Below, piece after piece: positions 54,653 through 63,268 of a DNA stretch of 64,000 nucleotides (position 1 is its first letter; every line of letters starts with the position of its first letter). The notes beneath the pieces are model-generated. The model made no database searches. It saw nothing but the letters and a program-made list of their open reading frames with translations, and was not told the DNA's origin. Origin of the DNA: an uncultured Desulfomonile sp. (GTDB lineage Bacteria > Desulfobacterota > Desulfomonilia > Desulfomonilales > Desulfomonilaceae); the NCBI GenBank assembly GCA_903952205.1, contig CAJBEZ010000095.1:62001-126000 (forward strand), read 5' to 3'. The position numbers and the translations under genes were made by a program.

Positions 54653-55516
54653 GTGAAATTTTCATTCAGTTCAAACGGCTTTGTAAGATATTCCACTGTT
54701 GAGGCTATAAAAAAGATAGGGAAGATCGGATACGAAGGCATAGAGTTGCTGGCGGACGTACCTCACCTGTATGCGGACGAGTTGTCCAGATCTGACGAGG
54801 AAAAGGTAAAATCAGCCATTGAAAGATCGGGACTGAAGGTAGCGAACATAAACGCCAACACAGCAGTGGGGTGGTACGGCAGACAATTCTGGGAACCTCT
54901 TTTCGAGCCGTCTTTGGCAAACCCCGACAAGGTCCTTAGAAACTGGAGAATCGATTACACAAAGAAATGTGTAGATCTGGCTGATTTCCTGGACGCCCCG
55001 TTTGTTAGTGTAACATCCGGCAGACCTGCGCCGGGTATTAGTCCGGAAGAATCCAGGGATCTCCTGATTGATTCATTGGAGAAGCTAGTTGAATACTCCA
55101 CCAAGAGATCAATTGGTATTGGAGTTGAGTATGAACCGGGTCTGCTTGTAGAGTGTTTTGATGAATTATCGGCATTGCTGGAACAGATTGATTCACCCTA
55201 CCTAGGCGCCAACCTTGATCTGGGGCACAGTCACGTGCTGGGCGAAGACCCAAGGACGGTAATAAATGGATTAGGTTCCAGGGTTTTCCATATTCACATT
55301 GAAGATATACGTGGCAGAAAACACTACCACCTGGTTCCAGGGATGGGGGACATTGATTTCAGGAAGATCTTGGGAATTCTGAAAGAAAATGGTTACAATG
55401 GTTTCGCGACGGTTGAACTATACACATATCCAGACCGGCCGGAAGAGGTTGCGAGGCAATCGTTGCATTATCTTCGCTCCATTTGCGGGGAGTCAGGATT
55501 GAGCATTACGAAGTGA
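54653..55516 (+). CDS. Sugar-isomerase/AP-endonuclease-2-type TIM barrel, copy 1
   Basis: About 287 residues. The GTG at 54653 is preferred because the paralogue downstream begins MKFAFSSN in the same register (here VKFSFSSN); a GTG at 54638 that overlaps the previous stop is possible. The TIM barrel has metal-ligand candidates in EYEPGLLV near residue 159, LDLGHSHV near 185, HIHIED near 212 and the final ATVELYTYPD near 258. It is in an operon with the inositol-phosphate-synthase-like gene, so it may isomerise or epimerise the cyclitol product (inference). Confidence 0.8.
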   Translation: MKFSFSSNGFVRYSTVEAIKKIGKIGYEGIELLADVPHLYADELSRSDEEKVKSAIERSGLKVANINANTAVGWYGRQFWEPLFEPSLANPDKVLRNWRIDYTKKCVDLADFLDAPFVSVTSGRPAPGISPEESRDLLIDSLEKLVEYSTKRSIGIGVEYEPGLLVECFDELSALLEQIDSPYLGANLDLGHSHVLGEDPRTVINGLGSRVFHIHIEDIRGRKHYHLVPGMGDIDFRKILGILKENGYNGFATVELYTYPDRPEEVARQSLHYLRSICGESGLSITK

Positions 55517-55547
55517 ACCTGGAAGACAAATTCAGAAAGGCAAGTCG

Positions 55548-56396
55548 ATGAAGTTCGCGTTCAGCTCCAATGCATTCCTTAGACATGACCTCCTGGAGAC
55601 AATCAGGATTCTCTCAAGCATAGGTTATGAGGGTATAGAGATAATGGCGGACGTTCCTCACGCATTCCCTCTTCATCTGACCGACTCATATATCAGAATG
55701 ATTCGAAAAGCTGTAGAGGACCATGGGCTTGAAATATCGAACCTCAATGCCTTCATGCATCACGCCGATGGAGACACTTATCACCCTTCATGGATTGAGA
55801 AAGACCGTGACCTGAGAGTTAAACGGGTTGATTACACCCTTCGATGTATTGATCTCGCCGACATGCTGGGAGTTCGAAATATTTCCACCGAACCAGGCGG
55901 ACCACTGGAAGAGATGAGTCGCGAAGAAGGCCTGAGACTATTCAGGGACGGTCTTTTCGCTGTCGAAGACAAAGCCCGGGAAAAAGGTGTCCGTGTTCTC
56001 ATAGAACCTGAACCAGGTCTTCTTATTCAAAACAGCCGAGAATTCCTGGATTTTTTTGACGGACTCGATCCAGAGGTTTTTGGCCTTAACTTCGATATAG
56101 GACACTTTTTTTGTGTGAACGAGGACCCTGCGGAACTCGTAGAAATTATGAAAGATTATGCGCATCATTTTCATCTTGAAGATATAGCCCCTTCGCGTGA
56201 GCACCATCACCTGATGCCTGGACATGGAGGCATTGATTTATCCAAGGTATTAAATACGATTCAGGATAGCGGTTTTGATGGGTTCGTAACAGTGGAACTG
56301 TATACCTACGACCATGCGGCGGAGGAAGCCGCCACAGACGCTTTCGAGTATCTCATGCAATGGGAACGGGAAATTGGTAAAAAACCAAGAGATTAA
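55548..56396 (+). CDS. Sugar-isomerase/AP-endonuclease-2-type TIM barrel, copy 2
   Basis: A 282-residue paralogue of the preceding protein, with EPEPGLLI near residue 157, FDIGHFFC near 185, HFHLEDI near 206 and TVELYTYDH near 250. The metal-ligand pattern is conserved in both copies. AAAGG precedes the ATG. Tandem copies suggest two steps, or a heterodimer, in one pathway. Confidence 0.8.
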   Translation: MKFAFSSNAFLRHDLLETIRILSSIGYEGIEIMADVPHAFPLHLTDSYIRMIRKAVEDHGLEISNLNAFMHHADGDTYHPSWIEKDRDLRVKRVDYTLRCIDLADMLGVRNISTEPGGPLEEMSREEGLRLFRDGLFAVEDKAREKGVRVLIEPEPGLLIQNSREFLDFFDGLDPEVFGLNFDIGHFFCVNEDPAELVEIMKDYAHHFHLEDIAPSREHHHLMPGHGGIDLSKVLNTIQDSGFDGFVTVELYTYDHAAEEAATDAFEYLMQWEREIGKKPRD

Positions 56397-56418
56397 CCAG
56401 AAACCATCTTGGTGATTG

Positions 56419-57660
56419 TCACGTTCTGGCTGTTTTTGCTTCTCTACAATCCTTGGCCTTTTTCGAAACAAGATCCAGGATTCTGGCCAGGAATGGCATA
56501 GGATCGTCGGCGGCGAACCACGCTCCCTCTTTTACGCCTCTCAGTGATGCAATCCATTGGCCTATTCTAAGGCCATGGTGTCTATAGTATGTAAAAGCGG
56601 AGCGCAAATCACTGTCTTCTACAATCCATTTTCGACCCGGGACTGGACGGTCTTTAGGAACCTCTTGGCCGGTTTTGTCGAGATACATGGCCCGGACGAC
56701 ATCCAGCCCTCCTTCTCCGACGAAAAGCCGGAAGCTTGCGCCGACTCTCGGATTGACGTCCAGAATCTTGTACAAGCCGTCCCTGACGTCATATCTGTAA
56801 TCAATATCAACCACTCCACTATAGGAAATTTCTTTCAGGAACTTGATCGAAATATCTTCGACGGTTTCGTTGGTTTCACATACGCCCAACGATGAATAGC
56901 CCGTATAAACAGGAGCTTGGCGAAGTTTTCTCCCGGTAAAGGAGATCAGGCAGTTGGACTGGTCATCGAAATAACCGTTGAACATCCAGTCCTGACCTCC
57001 GGTTTCAGGAATATATTCCTGCAGCATCACGTTTGGAAAACCATGTTCCTGATGTTTCGAATACTCATGGATCAATTCCCTTCTATTTCTTACTATCATC
57101 GTCTTGGTCAATGGACGACCTTCCAGAACAGTCCAGTCAATCGCCTTCATAACCACAGGAAATACCGCATTTTGGGAAAATTCGTCAGCATCGATTTCTG
57201 AATGGGGAAAAGACGCCATGGCCGTTGAAACTTTATGTCTTGTCGCTAAAAAGAACAATCCCTGTTTGTTGCATAGGTTCTTAACAATGTCGTAATCCGC
57301 ACAACCGAACAAGAAATGTTTTCGGAGTATTTCTGAATAACCAGAGACAACTTTCGCATAAGAATCCATAGTTGCTATCAAAACCGAATCACGACCAATC
57401 GTTTCCGCTACCTGAAGGAGATACTCAATCAAGACTTCATCAGTGGTTGAAGCGTCCAACTTTGGAAAAAAGCGGCATTGCGAGTATCTGGATAACCTGG
57501 AAGGGGTTTTCTTTGAACTAATTACAGGATAGACATGGACACCAAGTCTTCCAAGACTTCTGACGATTCCCAAGCCTATGTATGATTCTTCCACACATTT
57601 TAGAATCGTAACGGGAGTTGAGAAATCACAGCCCTTAAAAATAGATGGCTGGTTTTTCAT
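56419..57660 (-). CDS. ATP-grasp ligase-like protein
   Basis: A 413-residue ATP-grasp protein. The N-terminal domain has the VEESYIGLGIVRSLGRLGVHVYPV pattern. The ATP-grasp fold is at about residues 120-330, with FPVVMKAIDW, MLQEYIPETGGQDWMFNGYF and the metal-binding ILDVNPRVGASFRLF. It resembles carbamoyl-phosphate-synthase-like ligases of surface glycan loci, which join an amino acid or acid to a sugar or amine. It is convergent with the TIM-barrel operon. The substrate is unknown. Confidence 0.8.
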   Translation of the reverse strand: MKNQPSIFKGCDFSTPVTILKCVEESYIGLGIVRSLGRLGVHVYPVISSKKTPSRLSRYSQCRFFPKLDASTTDEVLIEYLLQVAETIGRDSVLIATMDSYAKVVSGYSEILRKHFLFGCADYDIVKNLCNKQGLFFLATRHKVSTAMASFPHSEIDADEFSQNAVFPVVMKAIDWTVLEGRPLTKTMIVRNRRELIHEYSKHQEHGFPNVMLQEYIPETGGQDWMFNGYFDDQSNCLISFTGRKLRQAPVYTGYSSLGVCETNETVEDISIKFLKEISYSGVVDIDYRYDVRDGLYKILDVNPRVGASFRLFVGEGGLDVVRAMYLDKTGQEVPKDRPVPGRKWIVEDSDLRSAFTYYRHHGLRIGQWIASLRGVKEGAWFAADDPMPFLARILDLVSKKAKDCREAKTART

Positions 57661-57813
57661 GTTTCACCGCGTCAGAATTAACTGCCTGTCGATCGTAGAT
57701 TATCATCTTTCGAAACTGATCACACGAAGTTTTTCTATGTGGCGTGAGCGAGGCAAATGATTGTATAATGTTTCAGTTTCAGTTCGCATGAAAATCTTCG
57801 TTGGGGAATCATA

Positions 57814-58113
57814 CTGGATCTGTTTTCCAGGTATTTGGTGGCTTGGGGCATCGCTAAGACAGTCACAAAAACAGGGATCAAGAATTTGGCGGCCCTTGCC
57901 ATCATGAGTCAGGGCATTGGCGACACTGACCCGAAACCGATACGGAGAACAGATCCGGGATCACATGACATGGCGGCTGATGTGCGAATTTCCCTTCGAG
58001 AAATGGGGGTTGTTTTTTCCCCTGGACGGGTCGCCAGACCAACTGATAACGACCGTCAGGAGCAATTTTATGGAACATTGAAACAAGCAGAAACCGATAA
58101 CTTTTTCCCTTGA
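57814..58113 (+). pseudogene. IS3-type transposase (integrase core) remnant
   Basis: The reading starts inside the integrase domain (LDLFSRYLVAWGIA) and runs through RTDPGSHDMAADVRISLREMG to NDRQEQFYGTLKQAE. These are recognisable as the second Asp and the Glu regions of the DDE triad. The N-terminal half, the first OrfA frame and the inverted repeats are absent. It is a decayed insertion sequence. Confidence 0.7.
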
Positions 58114-58162
58114 AATGTCTGAAACAGTACAATGGCTGTGGGTCCATACATGAATCCAAGCC

Positions 58163-60223
58163 TTGCGTGAGGAATTCGATTTGTCACACATTCTCGAAAC
58201 AACTGAGAAAGGCTGTGGGGGTAAAAACGAATCTAATGAATGCCAAGAAGTCTTTTCAAAGAAATATTACCTATCTTTGAGTTGGCTTTCAATGTTAGTT
58301 TTCGTAGTTTCCTCCTCTTTCGTGTTCACGTACATGTTCGAATGGGACAAATATCATGCGATCTGTGATCCGATGTCACACATAATGTCCATGCCGGACA
58401 AGGTCCTTGTATTTTGTTTTCTTGTGGCCAAGTCCATCCTGTGGTTTCTGCCATTTATTGGGATTTTTTGGTTTCTGACGGCGCTAAATTTTGTCCGAAT
58501 TTCCATATTTTTCTTGATCACGTTTTGGCTATTTACGTTCTCCATGATGACAATCGATCTGATTCTTTATAGCCTCCACGGCGCCCACATCTTAGATCAC
58601 GTTCGATGGGTTTCCGAAGCGCTACAAGAAACTCCCTATAAGTTTTTTCATCAATTTTGGGATTTCATTGGAATAAAACTAGCCATTGGAGCGATAATTG
58701 CGCTGGTTGTCTTCATGATTTCAGTCCCTGCGACCTTATTTTCTGTCAGATGGGTTGTAACCAGGTTAGCATATCGTTTCATGGGGTTAGTGTCCGGATG
58801 GTCAATGGCAATTGTCATCTTTGCCGCATTATTATTCCCTTTGACCATAGTTCCTGTGCCGGAACAATTTCGTGATAGAGTTATTGATGCATTACCTGTG
58901 GCTGAGGGCAACAAGAAAGTTCTCGGATGTTTATTTCAAGCCGCTCACAGTTTTTTGGGCTTCGCGAGCCAGATTATTCCAGAATGGCAAAATCCAGACC
59001 ACGACAAGTTTGTCACTAATGATGAAATACCGTTTGTTGCTAAAATCGTCAATGACGCTTTGAACTCAAACTCCGCAGGAACTATTTCCGAAGTCAACCT
59101 TACCAGACCAAACCCTCCCAACATAATTGTTATAGCTCTTGAATCTTTTCGATCCAGCTTGGTTGATTTTGGTTCCATGAAAAATCTTGGAGAGTGGTCT
59201 AAACAGGGACTTCGCCTCAACAGACATTATTCTGGGTGCAATGGCACGAGGCCGGGGCTATTTGCGCTATTTAGTGGTCACGTAGCTTTGGATCAGATTG
59301 CTGATGACAAAATTAGTTTCCAAATGATCGAATTGTTTAAAAGACTTGGTTTTAACACCACGTTCATAACTTACGGTGACAGCTTTAACTGGGGCGGTGT
59401 AGATGATTGGTACAAATCTATTCCCTGCGACATTTTCCTTCGAGAAGGCAATTATTCTATGATCAAAGAAGAAATAAGTGATTGGCCTGATTCAGACCGA
59501 AGAAAAATCAATCATGCGAAACATATTCTTAATACATATACCGACAAACCTAATTTCGTGTTTGTTTTTCTCCTTTCCTCACATTGGCCCTACGCTTTCC
59601 CGAAGGAGCTTGATATTTTCAAATCTGACAAATATATTTCAAAATTCTGGAGTTTTTTTAATTTTGACGACAAGGTTAAATTATATACGAATCGATATAT
59701 AAACACGATGCTTTTTCTGGATAAAGAGATAGCGGAATTTGTGAGCCAACTTGATCCGAGTCGTAACATAGTTATTGTAACCGGAGATCATGGAGAATCC
59801 ATGGGGGAGGACGGGGGATTTGGTCACGGGGCTCGCCCATCTGAAGTACAATTGAGAACTCCATTCATAATGGTCGGACCAGGGGTTGCGCCTCGAGAAA
59901 TCAACACCGCAACGGCTCATAATGATGTCTTACCAACTTTGTTGCATGTGATAGCTGGAAGAAATGTAACTGACATTAACGCCAGTGGGAGGGACTTATT
60001 GGCTGACCCAGCGCCTGCCGACAGAGTCGTGGTGACCGCTTATCGAGGCAAGCAAAATGTTCGTGAGATATTATCAATACACGGAAACAAACGGCTTGCT
60101 TTCAAGCTTGACACAAATTTGAATAAATCTGAAAGACCAGAATTAATAGGCGGGATTGATGAAGCCGGACAATTTAACTTTAAAGTTCAGAAAGATAAAG
60201 CTACAATAGGATTTTGCTGGTGA
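58163..60223 (+). CDS. Membrane sulfatase, LTA-synthase/phosphoglycerol-transferase type
   Basis: A 686-residue protein with about five transmembrane segments in the first 260 residues and an extracytoplasmic alkaline-phosphatase-fold domain. The nucleophile Thr is in CNGTRPG near residue 358, IVIALESFRSS near 325 provides the first metal ligands, and VTGDHGESMGED near 535 the later ones. Relatives move phosphoglycerol or phosphoethanolamine onto lipids or glycans. The start is a TTG without a good ribosome site, and IS remnants lie just upstream, so the true N-terminus may be altered. Confidence 0.8.
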   Translation: MREEFDLSHILETTEKGCGGKNESNECQEVFSKKYYLSLSWLSMLVFVVSSSFVFTYMFEWDKYHAICDPMSHIMSMPDKVLVFCFLVAKSILWFLPFIGIFWFLTALNFVRISIFFLITFWLFTFSMMTIDLILYSLHGAHILDHVRWVSEALQETPYKFFHQFWDFIGIKLAIGAIIALVVFMISVPATLFSVRWVVTRLAYRFMGLVSGWSMAIVIFAALLFPLTIVPVPEQFRDRVIDALPVAEGNKKVLGCLFQAAHSFLGFASQIIPEWQNPDHDKFVTNDEIPFVAKIVNDALNSNSAGTISEVNLTRPNPPNIIVIALESFRSSLVDFGSMKNLGEWSKQGLRLNRHYSGCNGTRPGLFALFSGHVALDQIADDKISFQMIELFKRLGFNTTFITYGDSFNWGGVDDWYKSIPCDIFLREGNYSMIKEEISDWPDSDRRKINHAKHILNTYTDKPNFVFVFLLSSHWPYAFPKELDIFKSDKYISKFWSFFNFDDKVKLYTNRYINTMLFLDKEIAEFVSQLDPSRNIVIVTGDHGESMGEDGGFGHGARPSEVQLRTPFIMVGPGVAPREINTATAHNDVLPTLLHVIAGRNVTDINASGRDLLADPAPADRVVVTAYRGKQNVREILSIHGNKRLAFKLDTNLNKSERPELIGGIDEAGQFNFKVQKDKATIGFCW

Positions 60224-60395
60224 TTTCTAAGAAATTACTCAATTTTGAGCCTAACGGGCGCAGTGTTCAGAAAACTCAACCAGAGAAAAGACTCTGGTTC
60301 ATCTTCGAATGTCAAAACATTAAAATTGCGCCCTTCCGACAAGACTTTAGAGCAAAGGTCAAAACTCGACGACAAAATTTACCTCGCTATATTAA

Positions 60396-60413
60396 TTCTA
60401 CTCCGACATATAA
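60396..60413 (+). repeat. Left terminal inverted repeat of the IS
   Basis: TTCTACTCCGACATATAA, which pairs with the right end with one mismatch. Confidence 0.85.
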
Positions 60414-60451
60414 GTCTTGACAGTCCATGAGGGATATTATATGCATCTTTC

Positions 60452-61708
60452 ATGGAAACGACTAACATGTTTTTTGCTATCGACGACTACATGGCGCGAT
60501 TTTCTCATTATATAAAGCGGCATGAGGCTCGGGTTTTGGCTCAGAGGTACGTCGTCGGATTGATGATGGATGGAGACAGGAAGTCGGTTGAGCCGCTGTC
60601 GGAGAAAGTCCACGCTTCGGAAAGGGGTATGCAGCGATTGCTGACAGATGTCAAGTGGAACCTCGAGGGCGCATCTTGCGAATACAGAAGACAGATGCTT
60701 GCAGAGACAGATGATCCGCACGGGGTTTTGTTGATTGATGACACCGCATTTCCCAAGAAGGGTAATCATAGCGTATGTGTGACCAGGCAGTATTGTGGAT
60801 CTCTTGGGAAGGTGGATAATTGCCAGGTCGGTGTAAGCATGACCTATGTGGGGCAGGGCTTTGCCTGGCCGTACGCCATGGAGCTTTTTGTTCCTGAATC
60901 CTGGGATAACCCCGAGTGTCTGGCTTTGCGAAAGAAAACGAACATGCCGGAAGATGTTCATTACCGCGAAAAATGGCAGATAGCCATGGAACTGATTGAT
61001 TTGGCCGGAGCGGATGGCGTTTCCCATCGGGCGGTGGTGGCCGACAGTTGGTACGGCAATATAATGGAGTTTCGCAGGGGACTGGACGAGCGGAAAAAGA
61101 GATATGTCGTCGGCATCCATTCTGATACGTTGGTTTTTCTCGAATCTCCGGTATTTGAAGAACCCGATTCCCTAGAGAAAAAACCAGGTCGAGGCAGAAA
61201 ATATCCTAAACTGTCGGAAACGAACCTCTTGCCGGTGAAGGTGGCTGATCTGGGAAAATGTGTTGAGGAAAAAGATTGGGAACATCTGGAGATCCGTAAA
61301 GATTGCCAAGGCAAGCCGTTGGTGATTGAAGCCATATCCAGAAGAGTCTTTCCTGCTCAGGGATACAGAAAAGGTAGCATCCATGAAGAAGGCTGGCTGA
61401 TCATCGAGAGAAGACATGGGGACAAACAAACCGAACTCCGGTACTTCGTTAGTAACATGCCCCAAGACATGCCTACCCTTGAAATGGTCCGTCTCTTTCA
61501 TGAGCGGTTCTGGATTGAACAGGGCTACCAGCAACTGAAAGAAGAGTTGGGATTGGATCACCATGAAGGCAGAAGCTGGCCCGGTTGGCATCGGCATGTG
61601 CTGCTGGTCTTTCTTGCCTTCGGTTATCTTACGCTCCAACGTATACAGGAAAAAAAACGCATTCAGAATATCTGGTGGAACCAAAGGATGAGTAGTCTTG
61701 CCCCTTAA
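60452..61708 (+). CDS. IS701-family DDE transposase
   Basis: A 418-residue transposase with an intact frame. The DDE residues are in LLIDDTAFPKKG near residue 95 (first Asp), VVADSWYGN near 197 (second Asp) and RFWIEQGYQQLKEELGLDHHE near 355 (Glu). RQYCGSLGKVDNCQV is a signature of IS701-type enzymes. Lying inside intact inverted repeats, it is potentially active. The C-terminus ends just after a lysine-rich stretch, as expected. Confidence 0.9.
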   Translation: METTNMFFAIDDYMARFSHYIKRHEARVLAQRYVVGLMMDGDRKSVEPLSEKVHASERGMQRLLTDVKWNLEGASCEYRRQMLAETDDPHGVLLIDDTAFPKKGNHSVCVTRQYCGSLGKVDNCQVGVSMTYVGQGFAWPYAMELFVPESWDNPECLALRKKTNMPEDVHYREKWQIAMELIDLAGADGVSHRAVVADSWYGNIMEFRRGLDERKKRYVVGIHSDTLVFLESPVFEEPDSLEKKPGRGRKYPKLSETNLLPVKVADLGKCVEEKDWEHLEIRKDCQGKPLVIEAISRRVFPAQGYRKGSIHEEGWLIIERRHGDKQTELRYFVSNMPQDMPTLEMVRLFHERFWIEQGYQQLKEELGLDHHEGRSWPGWHRHVLLVFLAFGYLTLQRIQEKKRIQNIWWNQRMSSLAP

Positions 61709-61870
61709 ATCGCGATTTCCTTGAGTCTTGGAAGCGTCGGAAATGTCCCTTTCGCTCTTCAGAGCGATGGAAACAACGGCAAAGAGAATTGAAGCAAGTA
61801 TCCTCTCTGCCGGATGTCCGACATCAAGTCTCCCTCTTTCTGATGAGAATGTTGATTTGACTCGGTTCAT

Positions 61871-61888
61871 TTATATGGCGGAGTAGAA
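61871..61888 (+). repeat. Right terminal inverted repeat of the IS
   Basis: TTATATGGCGGAGTAGAA, the reverse complement of the left end except one base (position 61878). It ends ten bases before the 3' end of the next minus-strand gene. Confidence 0.85.
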
Positions 61889-61897
61889 ATAATTGTC

Positions 61898-62905
61898 TCA
61901 AATCTTGAACGGTCCGTAACGATAGTCCCAATAATTTTCTCTAAGCACCCATTCGAGCAATTCAGGGTCCTCACGCGCCTTCTTCTGATGAAAAAGATAT
62001 CCTCTGATCCATGCTTCGTGAACTTTCTGCTTTATTGCCGCATACGGATCTTTGGATAATCTACTTGCAATACGCCGCAATAGCCTTCTAGCTGCGGGAA
62101 GTGGCTCCTGCATTTTCCAGTCAAACTTTATGCCTCGGTTCCTTCTTATCGTAGTATAAGAATCATTTATCCCATAAAGAAAATTTCGCCGCTCGAAATA
62201 ATCCAAAGTGAGCCTTTCGGTAGGTATCCGATGGTGAATCAGAGCCTTGGGCTGATAAACAATCTTAAACCCTATGGCCTTTGCCTTCCACGCTAGGCCC
62301 GTTTCAGCGTTGCCTTGATAACATTCAAAGGGTTTAGGAATATAGTCTGGATGGAATCCACCCAGATCAAACAGCGTTTTCCGACGGATCGAGAAATTGA
62401 GCCCCCAAATGAAAAGGGAGTCTATTTCGGATGGTTGTTCGCCAAAATCCAAGACGCTAAGATAATCGCACCAACTTCTGGGGCCATCTCGATACCAAAA
62501 CGCTTCCAACCAATCAGGAGGTGGGGATTCATATCTTGGTAGATTTTTTCCACCTACAAGATGAACTTGAGGGTCATCAAAAGTTTCTTCTATCGCGTTC
62601 AGCCATCCGGAATCGACATCGATGTCATCGTCTATGTAAATTAATATGTCACACTTGGACTCAAGCGCTCCTTTGTGTCTACCAGAAAGCAATCCGGGGA
62701 TTGGTTCGTAATAATACCTGATAATGCAATTAGGAGCTGACTTGATTGCGGCTTCAGTCACGGTTTGTGTATCGTCTGTCGACGCGTTATCCACTACAAT
62801 AATTTCGTGGTCCCGTGACAATGACTTTAACGCCAGCAAAGAAGCAAGGGTAATTTGCAAGGAAGCGCTTCTGTTGAATGTGGGAATTATGATTGAGATC
62901 GGCAT
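61898..62905 (-). CDS. GT2-family glycosyltransferase
   Basis: A 335-residue GT-A enzyme: SIIIPTFNRSASLQITL at the start, VVDNASTDDT near residue 38, and IYIDDDIDVDSGW near 90 with the metal-binding DxD. A WGLNFSIRRKTLFDLGGF segment and an acceptor-site GNAETGLAWKA follow. It is a soluble or peripheral transferase of the surface-glycan type. The IS701 element inserted just after its stop leaves it intact. Confidence 0.88.
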   Translation of the reverse strand: MPISIIIPTFNRSASLQITLASLLALKSLSRDHEIIVVDNASTDDTQTVTEAAIKSAPNCIIRYYYEPIPGLLSGRHKGALESKCDILIYIDDDIDVDSGWLNAIEETFDDPQVHLVGGKNLPRYESPPPDWLEAFWYRDGPRSWCDYLSVLDFGEQPSEIDSLFIWGLNFSIRRKTLFDLGGFHPDYIPKPFECYQGNAETGLAWKAKAIGFKIVYQPKALIHHRIPTERLTLDYFERRNFLYGINDSYTTIRRNRGIKFDWKMQEPLPAARRLLRRIASRLSKDPYAAIKQKVHEAWIRGYLFHQKKAREDPELLEWVLRENYWDYRYGPFKI

Positions 62906-63268
62906 CGAGAAATTCCGCTGCGTTCAATATGAAACTTAGCCCAATATAGAGGCATTCAAGCTGAAAAGGGAGTTGCAGCGCCGTTCGCAGATTGAATTGC
63001 TCACAATGGCTTCACCTGGATATTTAGTCACATCCTTATTGAAACTAACCTATTTCCTCTTTCTAGAAAAATCTAGAATTATCATTTTTTTCTATGAAGT
63101 TGCCAGATATTGTGCGAGTTACCATAAACGGAAAAAGAAAGTAAAAGAGTATTGTAATTGAAATGAATTTAATAAAGCATCCTATTTTCCCAGTAGGAGT
63201 AAATTAGTAACATTTTTCAAGGCCTGATTACTTTCACATAACTGTCTGATGCAGAGGAGGGCCATTTG
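62906..63268. other. Intergenic, little seen
   Basis: 363 bp between divergent genes. TCTAGA-AAAA-TCTAGA (63062-63077) could form a hairpin, but the T-run is seven bases further on. No convincing small gene. Confidence 0.35.

Larger units (their letters stand above)
60396..61888 (+). mobile_element. IS701-type insertion sequence, complete
   Basis: About 1.49 kb bounded by 18-bp terminal inverted repeats that match at 17 of 18 positions (60396-60413 and 61871-61888), enclosing one transposase gene. I could not find a clean target duplication; the flanks TTAA and ATAA agree in three of four bases. About 160 bp after the transposase hold no gene but a CGCTCT/AGAGCG hairpin near 61753. Confidence 0.85.

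Noticed and set aside
57902-58191. Minus-strand frames over the IS3 remnant
   Set aside because: They overlap the recognisable plus-strand integrase remnant and lack homology or ribosome sites.
61172-61870. 232-codon minus-strand frame inside the IS element
   Set aside because: It is a shadow of the transposase frame; the plus strand carries a complete DDE enzyme.
62973-63161. 62-codon frame between the GT2 gene and the last gene
   Set aside because: No ribosome site, A+T-rich, Lys/Phe-biased sequence with no family resemblance.
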